A stretch of DNA of 64,000 bases from Coix lacryma-jobi var. lacryma-jobi (Eukaryota > Streptophyta > Magnoliopsida > Poales > Poaceae): positions 142,049,705 to 142,113,704 of the forward strand of contig CM019824.1 of NCBI GenBank assembly GCA_009763385.1. The letters are read 5' to 3'. How positions within the stretch are numbered: position 1 is the stretch's first letter; each line of letters begins with the position of its first letter. The notes under the pieces are model-generated. The model did no database searches, had not been told where the DNA came from, and worked only from the letters and a program-made list of their open reading frames with translations. This document shows, piece by piece, positions 43,765-53,954 of the stretch. A program made the position numbers and the translations under genes.

Positions 43765-45203
43765 TGTAACACCCCGGGTGTTTAATTAATTAAAATTAAA
43801 TAGAGTTTAATAAGAAAATGGCCAAAACCCTAGATGGAGAAAAATTCTAACCAGATATTTGTTGCATTCATGCCGGTGCATAATTTTTATTGCTTGAAAA
43901 ATGAATTTTATTAAACCCGTATAGGGCGAATCGATTTTATTCTATTTAGAAAACAAATAAAAGTTTTGTAAAAGTTTTATAAATTTTCAAACTCAAAGTT
44001 TTATGTGCAAAACCTAGGGAAAATATTTCAAAACATTTTCCAAACTATTTGATTTTAAATTGGATTTGATTTTGAATTCAAAAAGGCTTTTGAAAAGTTT
44101 GGAAAATCAAAAGAGAAAAGAAAAGAGAAGGCAAAGGGCACTTGGACCTCTTCCTCTTCTCAGCCTTTCGGCCCACGGCCTCCCTTGTTTCCCCGGCCTG
44201 TCTCCTTCTCCCTTTGCTCCTTGCGCTGGCCCGCCTTCCCCTCTCCCCTCCCCGGCCCGCTGCTTCCCCTTCTCGGGCCTCTCCCTCAGCTCTCCCTTTG
44301 CTTCGCCAAACCTAACCGCGTGGCCCGTCCTCCCCTTCCCACCGTTCCCCGGCCCACTCCACGCGCGCAGCACACCGGCCCGCGTCCTCCTCCTCGCGCG
44401 CGCAACTACGCGCGGCCCAGGCGCCTCTCCGCCTCTACAGCAGTCGCTGCCCAGCGGGTCCCCTGGCACCTCGCACTGGCCGGTGGGGCTCCGCTGTCGG
44501 ACTCATCCCTTCCCCAACCTCCTGCGCGAGCTTGGTGCACCGAACCCGAGCGCCATCTCCGCTCCACCGCGCCCACCACACCGATCGATCCATACCCCCT
44601 CCCCTACGCCATATAACTTCGCGCTGTCGCCCTCCTCTCTGCCTACAAAAGGCTCTGCTCGCACCCTAACCACCCCCTTTTCTTCTTCCCGAGCGCCACC
44701 GCATCGCCTTTAAGCGGCTCGGATCGAGCTCGTCGCCGCGTGGGCGAGCCACCCCGGGCACATCCTCGCCACCTTCGGCATCGCGGTCGTACGACGCCTC
44801 CGAGGGACTCGAACCCAGCGTGAATCGGCGCCGGGAACTCCATGACATCAACCACGTCGGGGCTCCGGTCCGCCCCACCGCGTCTCCCTCCACTCTGAAC
44901 CATCTCCGGCGTCGGGAGACTCGCCAACGTACTCGCGGTGAGAAGCTCTTTCGATTCCTCCCTCTCGCTCCCTCTCCCATGCCATGTAGATCGAAGCCGA
45001 GCGCTCTGGGATGTTTCCGGCATGGCGCCGCCGTCCTCACCCCTCTGCCGAGCCACCCATGGCACCAGCGAGCCCTTATACGAGTCCGCGGTGACCTCCT
45101 CTTCCTTCTCCGCCCTTTCCTGTGGCCTCTAGCCTTATAGGTCAGAGCCAGGCGGAGCCAGCGAGCTCCACGGTGGCGCCAAATGGCGGACCGCCGCGCC
45201 CGG

Positions 45204-45866
45204 TGTTGGGGGAAGGGACCCTCGGCAGTGGCACCACGCAGGCTGGCCCGAAAAATGACCCAAGCACGCCCTCACAAACTTTCCTTTTTACCATTCATTG
45301 GACCCTTCGGGTCGGTTTTTTTCCTAACCTTCGAATACGGTCTCGACTCTCGGAGTTCATTATGTCTCTTGCAGGTAAAGGCACGCCGAGAACACGGAAA
45401 GGTGACCCTCGCACGTTCCGAGGTTCCTTCACCGGAGACGTCAAGCTCGGCGAATGGCGAGCGGGTGCAGACCTCGCGACAAGCGGAGCCGAGGGTCTGG
45501 CCCTCATTTTCCTGTGAAGGCGAGCAAGACCGGATGGCGGCGGGCAGGAGGAAGGCAGACTAGGGTTTTCCACTCTGCCCGTGTTTGTACGGTTCTACCT
45601 TTTCCCTGTACAGTGCCCGGGAATCTTTTCTGTACCCTTTTGTAATTTGGTCGGTGTCCCTTGGTATTCCCTATAAATACCAAGGGATGAACAGTGCTGA
45701 AGAGGAGATTTTTTTTGGGTGATAGAAGAATACTCCAACCAATTTTTTTCCTTACACCTTCGCTTGCGCGCACCTTCGTTAGCTTCTTCGCCTACGTTTG
45801 ACAGTTGTTCACCCTCGTCCCGAACCCCTGCTCTGCAGCGGAGGTTGGGAAGGAGTGCTTCCAACA
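45204..45866 (+). mobile_element. 5' LTR of gypsy element E
   Basis: TGTTGGGGGAAGG to GTGCTTCCAACA. TATAAATA at 45672-45679 lies within an 11-bp inverted repeat. The leader with the PBS follows directly. Confidence 0.95.
45658..45686 (+). promoter_or_regulatory. TATA box inside an 11-bp inverted repeat (5' LTR of E)
   Basis: Arms CCCTTGGTATT and AATACCAAGGG are exactly complementary with a 7-nt centre CCCTATA, so the TATAAATA box spans the centre and the right arm. The same structure is unchanged in the 3' LTR at 57335-57363. Confidence 0.8.
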
Positions 45867-45869
45867 GTT

Positions 45870-45890
45870 TGGCGCCGTCCGTGGGGATCG
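45870..45890 (+). other. Primer binding site of element E
   Basis: TGGCGCCGTCCGTGGGGATC, which matches the complement of the 3' end of plant tRNA-Asp at its first nine bases and again at GGGGATC. It lies three bases after the 5' LTR. Confidence 0.7.
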
Positions 45891-45899
45891 GAGTTCAAA

Positions 45900-47253
45900 A
45901 TGGCGGGAAACAGAAGAGCGTCCACAACTAGAGACCATCGCGTGACCAGAGAGGCTGCGGCGATAGTTCAACCCGTGGAAGAGATTGCGGAACCCTCGGG
46001 GGCAAAAGATGTCGCCCCAGATTCAGAAGTCCCAGGCCCTCATACCCGGCCGGCGACACAGTAGCACCCCACACTTCCGGAGAAGGTGAGGGAGGAGACG
46101 AAGAGGAGTTGGGTCTCGAGGCCCTCGAAAGACTTCAGGCTGAGTTGCAAGAGAACAAAAGGCGCCTAGACCAGCTTGAGAGGCAGAACCGGCTGCGCAC
46201 CATCAGGCAAAAGGCAGATGAAGCAAGGGAACAGCTTCGCAGGATGGAGGAGTCCCTCGCAGCTGCTGAGGCCGAAGCCGAGGGTTGGAACGACAGGGAA
46301 ATGCCACCACTGCAGGAGGGGAATGATGAGCAAGATCAGGGCAACCTCCGCCACCATCCACCACCCCCGCCACCACCAAATCACCGAGATAACCCATACC
46401 CTATGAGGCAACCAAACTTTCGCCAACTCTACCCAGAGGAAAGAGAGCTAAACCTTCGCAACCAACGGAGAGCCCAACAACATCAAATGCCATATGACCC
46501 AAAATCACCACTTTCCCAGATACTACAAACTCAACCCTGGCCACCATGCTACAATCCACAAAATCTACCCCATTACGACGGACTTACTGACCCTCGCCAA
46601 TTCATAATGAGTTATGAAGCGGTAGTCGCCGCAGCAGGGGGGATGAATCAACAATGGCAAAGTCCTTCGTAATCATTCTTCGGGACATTGCACAGACTTG
46701 GTACAGCAACCTTCGCCCTGGAACCGTGGATTCCAGGGCCAACCTCAGAGATAGGCTTTGCACAAATTTCAAGGGTATTACGGCAGCCCCATCAAACCCC
46801 ATTGAGTTGTTCAACTGCAAACAAGAAGAGCGCGAACCATTGCAAGATTATTGGCGAAGGTTCATCCAAATCAGGGCAAGAACCCCGGGGATCTCTGACG
46901 AGGTTGTCATCCTTGCTGCAGTCAGCGGCCTACGCCCAGGCCCATGCTCCTCAAAATTTGCCAGGAAGCCGGCAAACACAATCGAAGAACTACATGAGAC
47001 AATGGAAAGATACTGTAGAACGGACATGGACTTCAAAGCAAAGTCCGATGCCCGAAGATCTTAGCAGAAGCCGCAGCCGAGGCCTCAAGCGAGAGAAAAC
47101 AACCCTCGTCAAGAACAAAGCAACATTGGTGCAATCAACAAGGCAGGCCCCTTTGAAGACCAAAGAAGGGGTGCTCAACCCTCGGGCAACCAAAATCCAC
47201 AAGGATTCCCACCACCGCCGGACCAACGAAACCAACAAAAAGACCCCACGAAA
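45900..47253 (+). pseudogene. Gypsy E gag (broken)
   Basis: The ATG at 45900 (MAGNRRASTTRDHRVTREAA) opens a frame that meets TAG at 46062. A coiled-coil part continues in another frame at 46109-46672 (LEALERLQAELQENKRRLDQ), and the capsid part in a third frame at 46654-47064 (MAKSFVIILRDIAQTWYSNL, then LQDYWRRFIQIRA), the retrotrans_gag family. A TAG at 47062 separates it from the nucleocapsid. At least one stop in each of two frames and two frameshifts make it inactive. Confidence 0.85.
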
Positions 47254-48552
47254 ATGTATTGCCATTTTTGTGGTCCTGGCAAGGGGCACACCACCAAACA
47301 ATGTGAGTGCTTCGCCAAGGGAAAAGAGTACCAGGAATCCAGAAGACCTGCATCGGCAGAAAACCGAACCATCAATCACACCAGGAAACCAAACATCAAC
47401 GCACCAAATCCTCCATACCACTACACCCCCATAAACTACGGCCTACCTTCGCACCAACCTTTCTACGCACATCACCCACACTACAACCAAGCCTCTCTTC
47501 AGCCATCCACCATCCCCCAACGCCAAAACATACCATATACCATCACATACCCAACAACCCCTCAAACCCAAACCCAAACCAACCAACAAGTGAACAACAC
47601 TCTACCCCCACCACCACCAATACCAGCGTTGCCAGCCCCCCAACCTGTCAAATCCGAAGCCCAAGCCCAAACAACAATCAACAACCCAACATCAACCTTC
47701 GGTGTTATACTGGCCATCACCGGAGGTTCTAACGAAGATCACGGCAACAAGAGGCAAAGGAAAGAATACGCCAGAAGAGTACACCATGTAGCCGTCGAGG
47801 GGCCGCACAAGTTTGGTTGTTGGTCTCACATCCCAATAACCTTCGAATCTAGTGACATGAGGTTAAGGGATTACCCTCACACTGACGCAATGGTGATCGA
47901 AACTAATCTAGTAGGGTGGACAGTCACCAAAATTTTGGTCGATACAGGAAGCTCTGCTGACATCCTGTTCGCCACAACCTTCGACAGCATGAAACTTGAC
48001 AGAAACCTCTTGCAACCCGCTGACAACCTGTTATACGGTTTCGGTGGCCAACAAGTAAGAGCTGTCGGAAACATATCTCTGCCCATGACCTTCGGAGACC
48101 AGGTGAACTGCAGAACTCAGCACATAACCTTCGACGTGGTCGACATGTTCTATCCTTACAATGCAATATTCGGCCGAGGGGTCACCAATTCATTCAATGC
48201 CGTCATCCATCCTGCATACCTCTGCATGAAGCTCCCTGCTCCGAAGGGGGTCGTTGCAGTTTATGGAGATCAAGACATTGCAAGGGCAGCTGAGGGAACA
48301 GTAGCACTAGGGCAACGCAATGTCCATAATTTGTCAAAGTCTCGAATAACAAACCTCAACACCGAAGGCGAGGTATGCACCGACCGAGTGAAGGCATCAC
48401 CCAAAGAAGAAACTAAACAAGTCCAACTCTTTGAGGGCAATAGCGAAAGAAAGGTGTTCATCTCAGCCAACTTAGACCCCAGTCAGAAAACAACCTCGTT
48501 TGTTTCCTCAAGAAAAACTCCGACACCTTCGCTTGGTCTGCAGAGGACCTAA
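47254..48552 (+). pseudogene. Gypsy E nucleocapsid knuckle and aspartic protease
   Basis: The frame begins with one zinc knuckle, CHFCGPGKGHTTKQC (CX2CX5HX4C). A Pro/Gln/Asn-rich spacer of about 150 residues follows, then the protease with active site LVDTGSSADILF (near 47940) and the flap-like YGFGGQQVRAVG. It shifts frame near 48486; the RT N-terminus begins in the next frame (FAWSAEDLKG). The same frame reads back through the TAG at 47062 into gag. Confidence 0.85.
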
Positions 48553-49709
48553 AAGGGGTAAACAGAAGTTTGATAGAGCACAGCCTAAACATCAAACCAG
48601 GCTATCGCCCAGTTAAGCAAAAGCTTCGCAAAATGTCAGAAGAAAGGAAAGAGGCAGCGAAGGCAGAGGTAAAAAGACTTTTGGACGCAGGTGTCATCCG
48701 CCCAGTCAAATACCCAACATGGCTCTCAAACGTGGTCTTAGTACAAAAAAAGAACAAGAAATGGAGAATATGTGTAGATTTCATGTGCCTGAACAAAGCC
48801 TGTCTGAAGGATGACTTTCCCCTGCCAAACATAAGCACCTTGGTTGACAGAGCAGCTGGTTGCCAAATGCTTTCTCTCCTCGACTGTTTCTCGAGGTATC
48901 ACCAGATCTGGATGAATGAAGAAGATGAGGAAAAAACAAGCTTCATTACACCTTCGAGCACTTTTTGCTTTCGAAGAATGGCATAAGGCTTGAGAAACGC
49001 AGGATCAACCTTCGCTCGCATGACATCTGAAGTGTTCAAGGATGAACATGCTATCTCTGCCTACGTCGATGATTTGATCGTGCAAAGCGAGCAAAAAGAA
49101 AACCACATATCAGACTTGGCGAGAGTGTTCAACAACCTTCGGTCTGCCGGATTAAAGCTAAATCCCGAAAAATGTGTTTTCGGGGTTAGCGAAGGAAAAT
49201 TACTAGGTTGCATCGTATCTGCAAGAGGAATTGAAGCCAACCCCAAGAAAATTGACTCCATCATCAATATGGAACCCCCGACAACCAAAAAAGCAGCTCA
49301 GCGTTTGTCAGGCCGCCTAGCAGCACTCAGCATATTCATCTCCAGATCAGCTGAGCTGGGGTTACCTTTCTTCAAAACTTTGAGAAGCACAGCCCCATTC
49401 AATTGGGGACCTCGGCAGCAGAAAGCCTTCGAGGATTTGAAAAACTACCTCACCAACTTGACTGTCTTAACCAACCCGAGCAAAGGGGACCTTCTACTGT
49501 TGTATGTCGCAGCCTCGCCTCACGCAGCCAGCGCAGTTCTGATCAAAGAGTTGCACGAAAATAGCAAAACCAGACAGGCACCGGTCTACTATGTGTCTGA
49601 AACCCTCGAGGGTCCCAAACGAAACTACTCAGAGCTCGAGAAGATAGCATACGCCGTGGTCATGGCCTCAAGGAAGCTAAAACACTATTTCCAGGCACAC
49701 GAAATCTAA
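48500..49709 (+). pseudogene. Gypsy E reverse transcriptase
   Basis: The frame covers HSLNIKPGYRPVKQ, VVLVQKKNKKWRICVDF, the metal-binding LLDCFSRYHQI (D of the first motif) and the catalytic YVDDLIVQS near 49060, then the connection/RNase H beginning (LLLYVAASPHAASAVL, YYVSETLEG). TAA at 48984-48986 lies between the two catalytic motifs, where the family has M-P-F-G-L, and TAA at 49707-49709 ends it after AHEI. A further frameshift lies near 49727. Confidence 0.88.
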
Positions 49710-49739
49710 GTACCTTCAGCATACCCCCCTCGAGAACAT

Positions 49740-51612
49740 TTTCAAGAACAATGAGGCAGTCGGCAGAATAGCAAAATGGGCAGTCGAGCTAAACAGCTAC
49801 GCTATAACCTTCGTGGGAAGAACAGCGATCAAATCTCAGGCACTAGCAGATTTCATAGCTGAATGGACCCCAGACCCTCGCAGAGATGGAGCCCAACAAG
49901 ATCCATTTTGGACAGTGTATGTCGATGGAGCCTGGGGAGCAACTGGAGCAGGAGCCTCGGCCATTCTAGTTTCGCCATCTGTGTCGAAGTTAAGGTATGC
50001 AAAAAGACTCGACTTCAAGTGCGCAAACAACTCCGCAGAATACGAAGCCGTGATACTAGCACTCTCAAGGCTTCGATCATTGTCAGTCCGAAGGGCAGTC
50101 ATTAACACAGACTCTCAAGTCATCGCGGGACACATTGAGAAAAATTATAAAGCAAAAGATCCAGAACTACAAAAATATTTCCAATATGTCCGAAGGTTAG
50201 AATCATTCTTCCTCGGCATAACAGTGAAAGAAATACCGAGGTCAGAAAACAACGAGGCAGACAGCCTAGCTAAAGCAGCAGCTCAACAACTACAGCTGCT
50301 GCCTGACGTGTTTCACGAGCTAACAACTCAATCAGCATTCGAAGCCTCTGGAAAGAATGCCAAGCTGATCAATGCAATCTTGAACGAGGACTGGAGAGCA
50401 CCCATCATGGCTTATATCAATGGACTGCACGAACCCGAGTCCAAAGAGGAAGAAAACAGACTAAAACAAAGAGCTCGAGGGTACAAAATGGTGGACAACG
50501 TTCTGTTCAAAGCCTCGGTAACCTCGCCATGGCTGAAATGCGTGTCACAGATTCAAGGAAATGACATTCTCAAACTTATTCACGAAGGTATCCGCGGTTC
50601 ACACAACGGCCCGAGGGCTCTAGTTGGGAAAGCTTTCCGTCAAGGTTTCTACTGGCCAACAGCATTACGAGATGCAGAAGACATCGTCAAACATTGCGAG
50701 GGTTGCCAACTAACGGCAAAAATGCAAAACGCCCCAGGGGCCCCAACAACTCTGATATGCCCAACATGGCCCTTGCAAAGATGGGCAATGGACCTCATCG
50801 GTCCACTACCAATAGCTCTAGGAAACCTTCGCTATGCAGTGGTAGCTGTGGAATACTTCACGAAGTGGATTGAAACTAGACTGTTGACTTTCATCACCTC
50901 CCTAGCCGTGAAAAAGTTTTTCTGGCAGCAATTAGTTTGTCGGTTTGGAGTCCCCAAACACTTAACTGTCGACAACGGCACTCAGTTTGACAGCGAGGTT
51001 TTCAAAGAATTCTGTGCACAAATCGAAACAATCTTGTGCTTCGCCTCAGTCCGGCACCCTCAATCCAATGGCTTAGTTGAAAGAGCCAATGCAACAATTT
51101 TCCAAGCCATATCCAAAAAATTGCAAGGCAGGCCCAAGGGAAAGTAGACGAAAGAACTAACCTTGGTCACCTGGTCCCATAACACCTCGGAATGCAGAGC
51201 CACCAAGTTCACACCCATCAGGCTCCTGTTTGGGGAAGAAGCTGTGTTACCAGAAGAATTAAAGCATGTTTCTGTCAGAACAACCCTCGAATCAGATGAA
51301 CAGAACCAACTTCTCGATAAAGACTTACTCGAAGAAACAAGATGTAGCGCGGTGCACAACCTTCGCAAGTATCAGAAAGAAACAAAAAAATGGAGAGACA
51401 AAAAGGTAAGAATCAAAGAATTAAAGAAGGGTGACCTCGTCCTTATTCGCAAGCAAAATGCCAACATGGCAGGAAAGTTTCAGCCAAAATGGACGGGGTC
51501 ATACGTAATAGTAGAATGTAATCGTCCTGGGTCATATCACCTCGCTGACAACGAAGGAAACACCCTGCCTCACACCTGGAATGTTGACGACCTTCGCAAA
51601 TTTTATCCATAG
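49740..51612 (+). pseudogene. Gypsy E second RNase H and integrase
   Basis: An RNase H domain of the additional type found in Tat elements: VYVDGAWGATGAGAS, NNSAEYEAVILAL, NTDSQVIAGHI, then ENNEADSLAKAA. After it come the integrase zinc finger (HEGIRGSHNG and CEGCQ) and core with MDLIGPLP, VDNGTQFDS and HPQSNGLVERAN. TAG at 51145-51147 falls where TGG is usual; the same frame then continues with TWSHNTSECRATKFTP and a chromodomain-free C-terminus to 51612. Confidence 0.88.
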
Positions 51613-51922
51613 CGGAGCCTTAGCGAGCTCTCGCAACATGTAATTCGTTTTTTCAACCTTGTCTCTTTTCAGTTCCATGTTTGTAACAAAAACAGAGGAG
51701 CTGCACTCTTTTTCCTTACGAAGGGGCGTAAGGTTTTTTAACGAGGCAGTATCCAAATCCTTAATACAGGCTAGAACCCCCGAAAAAAGCAAAACTCCAA
51801 ATTGTTACTTTTGCTAACAAACATCGAAAAAAGCAGTTCTTCTTCAAGAGCGCTATAATCGATGGAAACACCCCGAAGATTGCTTCGAAAAACAAACTTT
51901 TTCGAAACAAACTTGGAGAAAA
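51613..51922 (+). other. Gypsy E spacer after pol
   Basis: About 300 bp without a gene between integrase and the first tandem array. Confidence 0.6.
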
Positions 51923-52300
51923 GTCGAGCACCCTCGCAAAACACGCCAGGGGCTCGCAAAAGCAAACTTCACCTTCACCTAAGACAAGGGAAGGCGCGAA
52001 GTCCAAAAAAGTCGAGCACCCTCGCAAAACACGCCAGGGGCTCGCAAAAGCAAACTTCACCTCAACCTAAGACAAGGGGAGGCGCGAAGTCCAAAAAAGT
52101 CGAGCACCCTCGCAAAACACGCCAGGGGCTCACAAAAGCAAACTTCACCTCCACCTAAGACAAGGGGAGGCGCGAAGTCCAAAAAAGTCGAGCACCCTCA
52201 CAAAACACGCCAGGGGCTCGCAAAGCAAACTTCACCTCCACCTACGACAAGGAGAGGTGCGAAGTCCAAAAACGTCGAACACGCAAGACAAACTCTACCT
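51923..52300. repeat. 88-bp tandem repeat in element E
   Basis: GTCGAGCACCCTCGCAAAAC blocks begin at 51923, 52011, 52099 and 52187, exactly 88 bp apart, with a degenerate unit at 52273. Units are nearly identical. Confidence 0.92.
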
Positions 52301-52326
52301 CCATCTTTCACTAACGAGAGAATAAC

Positions 52327-52790
52327 ATCTCCCTTCAACAAAAAGCGAGCCTCGCTAAAAAGAAAAGGGGGCGTCGCTGCTTTATTAAACGTCTCTCTTC
52401 AACGAAAAGCGAGCCTCGCTAAAAAGAAAAGGGGGCGTCGCTGTTTCATCAAACGTCTCTCTTCAACGAAAAGTGAGCCTCGCTAAAAGAAAAGGGGGCG
52501 TCGCTGTTTCATCAAACGTCTCTCTTCAGCGAAAAGCGAGCCTCGCAAAAAAGAAAAGGGGGTGTCGCTGTTTCATTAAACGTCTCTCCTCAATGAAAAG
52601 CGAGCCTCGCTAAAAATAAAAGGGGGCGTCGCTGCTTTATTAAACGCCCCTCTTCAACGAAAAGCGAGCCTCGCTAAAAAGAAAAGGGGGCGTCGCTGCT
52701 CTATTAAATGCCTCTCTTCAATGAAAAGCGAGCCTCGCTAAAAAGAAAAGGGGGCGTCGCTGTTTTATTAAAACACCTCTCTTAAACGAA
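52327..52790. repeat. 64-bp tandem repeat in element E
   Basis: GCGAGCCTCGCTAAAA blocks at 52345, 52409, 52473, 52536, 52600, 52664 and 52728 give a 64-bp period (one unit of 63). Each contains the inverted repeat AGCGAG-C-CTCGCT. Tat-lineage 3' regions are a known source of such arrays. Confidence 0.92.
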
Positions 52791-52934
52791 AATGTACCGC
52801 GCAAATTAATTGTGAGGGTCAAATGTTTTTCCTCAAATTACGAAAATGAATCACAACCGCATCAAAGTCTTATAATTTTGCAATCATTTACAAATCAAAC
52901 ACAGTATGGTACACAATCAACAGGAAATATAAGA

Positions 52935-53580
52935 TTACAAGGAACCATCACCTCCCTCAATTAACATCAAATCATCAAAACCCTCGCTGCCCTCCTCAAA
53001 TCCCATTTCTGCCGGAACGATGGGTCCCCACAACAAAGGAGCTGCAGGAACAATCGGCAGTTCCTCGGACAAGACCCTCGCCCTATACATATAGCTACGA
53101 TCTACATCACTAACTTCCGAAGGCTCCTCTTTCGGAACCACAAGTGATCCGTCCGGACCTAGATCTAGATTGCTTCACCCAAACAAGTAATCCATAGTTG
53201 TATTCTCATCGATATCATCATCAATAACAGCTTGCGCGGACGAAGATGAACCAAACAAAAAATGTGTGGCCTGTCGATCAGTATAGTCTGCCTCGCGCCA
53301 AAAACGACTTGATCTACTGTTCTTCAAATCATACCTTCGCAACTTCGACCACCAAAAGCGTTCAAAGGCAGCGAAGGGTGTTTAAGCCTAGCTCGAGCCC
53401 ATGATCCACCAGTTATAAAAACATCTTGATAATTTAGCATCAGTGGTGTCACATCAAATACTTCTAGCACGGTTCCATCAGGAACCTGCATTTTCACAGC
53501 ATTAAAAGAGTATCTCAGTGACATCAAGTCATTTCCCACCACCCAACATATTACAAAATGACCAACTCTATCGAGTTATC
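52935..53580 (-). other. Candidate 3' exons of the antisense gene of E
   Basis: The minus strand has short coding-like stretches between the tandem repeats and the main antisense frame. One at 53324-53542 contains VPDGTVLEVFDVTPLMLNYQ and is followed by a donor-like AAG|GTATGA. One near 53160-53330 reads SRFWREADYTDRQATHFLFG and ends DYLFG with stop. One at 52935-53141 is acidic (VPKEEPSEVSDVDRSY, then FDDLMLIEGG). Amino-acid composition and acceptor/donor-like bases suggest exons, but I could not join them with certainty. A minus-strand AATAAA lies at 52763-52768. Confidence 0.35.
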
Positions 53581-53858
53581 CTCAGTTTTTCACACCTGCT
53601 CAGCTCCCCCTTGCTCATCCGCTCTAACCTCGCCGGCTGCAGCTTCCAAACCCTCGCCGGTCGCAGCATCCAAACTCTCAGCAGGCGCTTCGACCGTCGC
53701 CGCCTCTTCAACGTTAGCTTCTCCAGTGATCGGAGCGTCCTCAGCCGAGGGTACAACCTCGACGGATGGAACCTCCGCAGAACTGGGCGCAGGAGCGGAT
53801 TCGGACAACCAGCAGCATCGTCAGTCGCAGGCGGCGAAGGCATCGCGTCCTTCCGAGC
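53568..53858 (-). other. Candidate second exon of the antisense gene of E
   Basis: After a likely 96-nt intron (53859-53954) the minus strand stays open in phase to 53568 (ARKDAMPSPPATDDAAG...), an Arg-rich sequence. Another frame of the same DNA, 53808-53590, encodes an Ala/Glu-rich tail (SAPAPSSAEVPSVEVVPSAE) that looks more like a natural low-complexity tail. Either an indel or a different splice choice would connect it. Confidence 0.4.
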
Positions 53859-53954
53859 CTGCAAGGAAAAATAAGGGCGAGTTCTCAAAAATTAATACTA
53901 ACCCCTTCATCACAGAAACAAACCCAAAACCAAATTTTTTCGAATACCACAGAC
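53859..53954 (-). other. Likely intron of the antisense gene of E
   Basis: On the minus strand CGTCAG|GTCTGT begins and a T-rich tract TTATTTTTCCTTGCAG| ends a 96-nt AT-rich segment, typical of plant introns. Splicing would remove the last 14 codons of the 866-codon frame and add the next exon in phase 0. Confidence 0.55.

Noticed and set aside
44060..44713. 217-codon open frame in D2
   Set aside because: Pro/Ser-rich, GC-driven and not conserved in D1; D2 behaves as non-coding repeat DNA.
45122..45563. Open frames overlapping the 5' LTR of gypsy E and repeated at 56872-57353
   Set aside because: They appear twice only because the LTR is duplicated, and there is no domain or start context to support translation.
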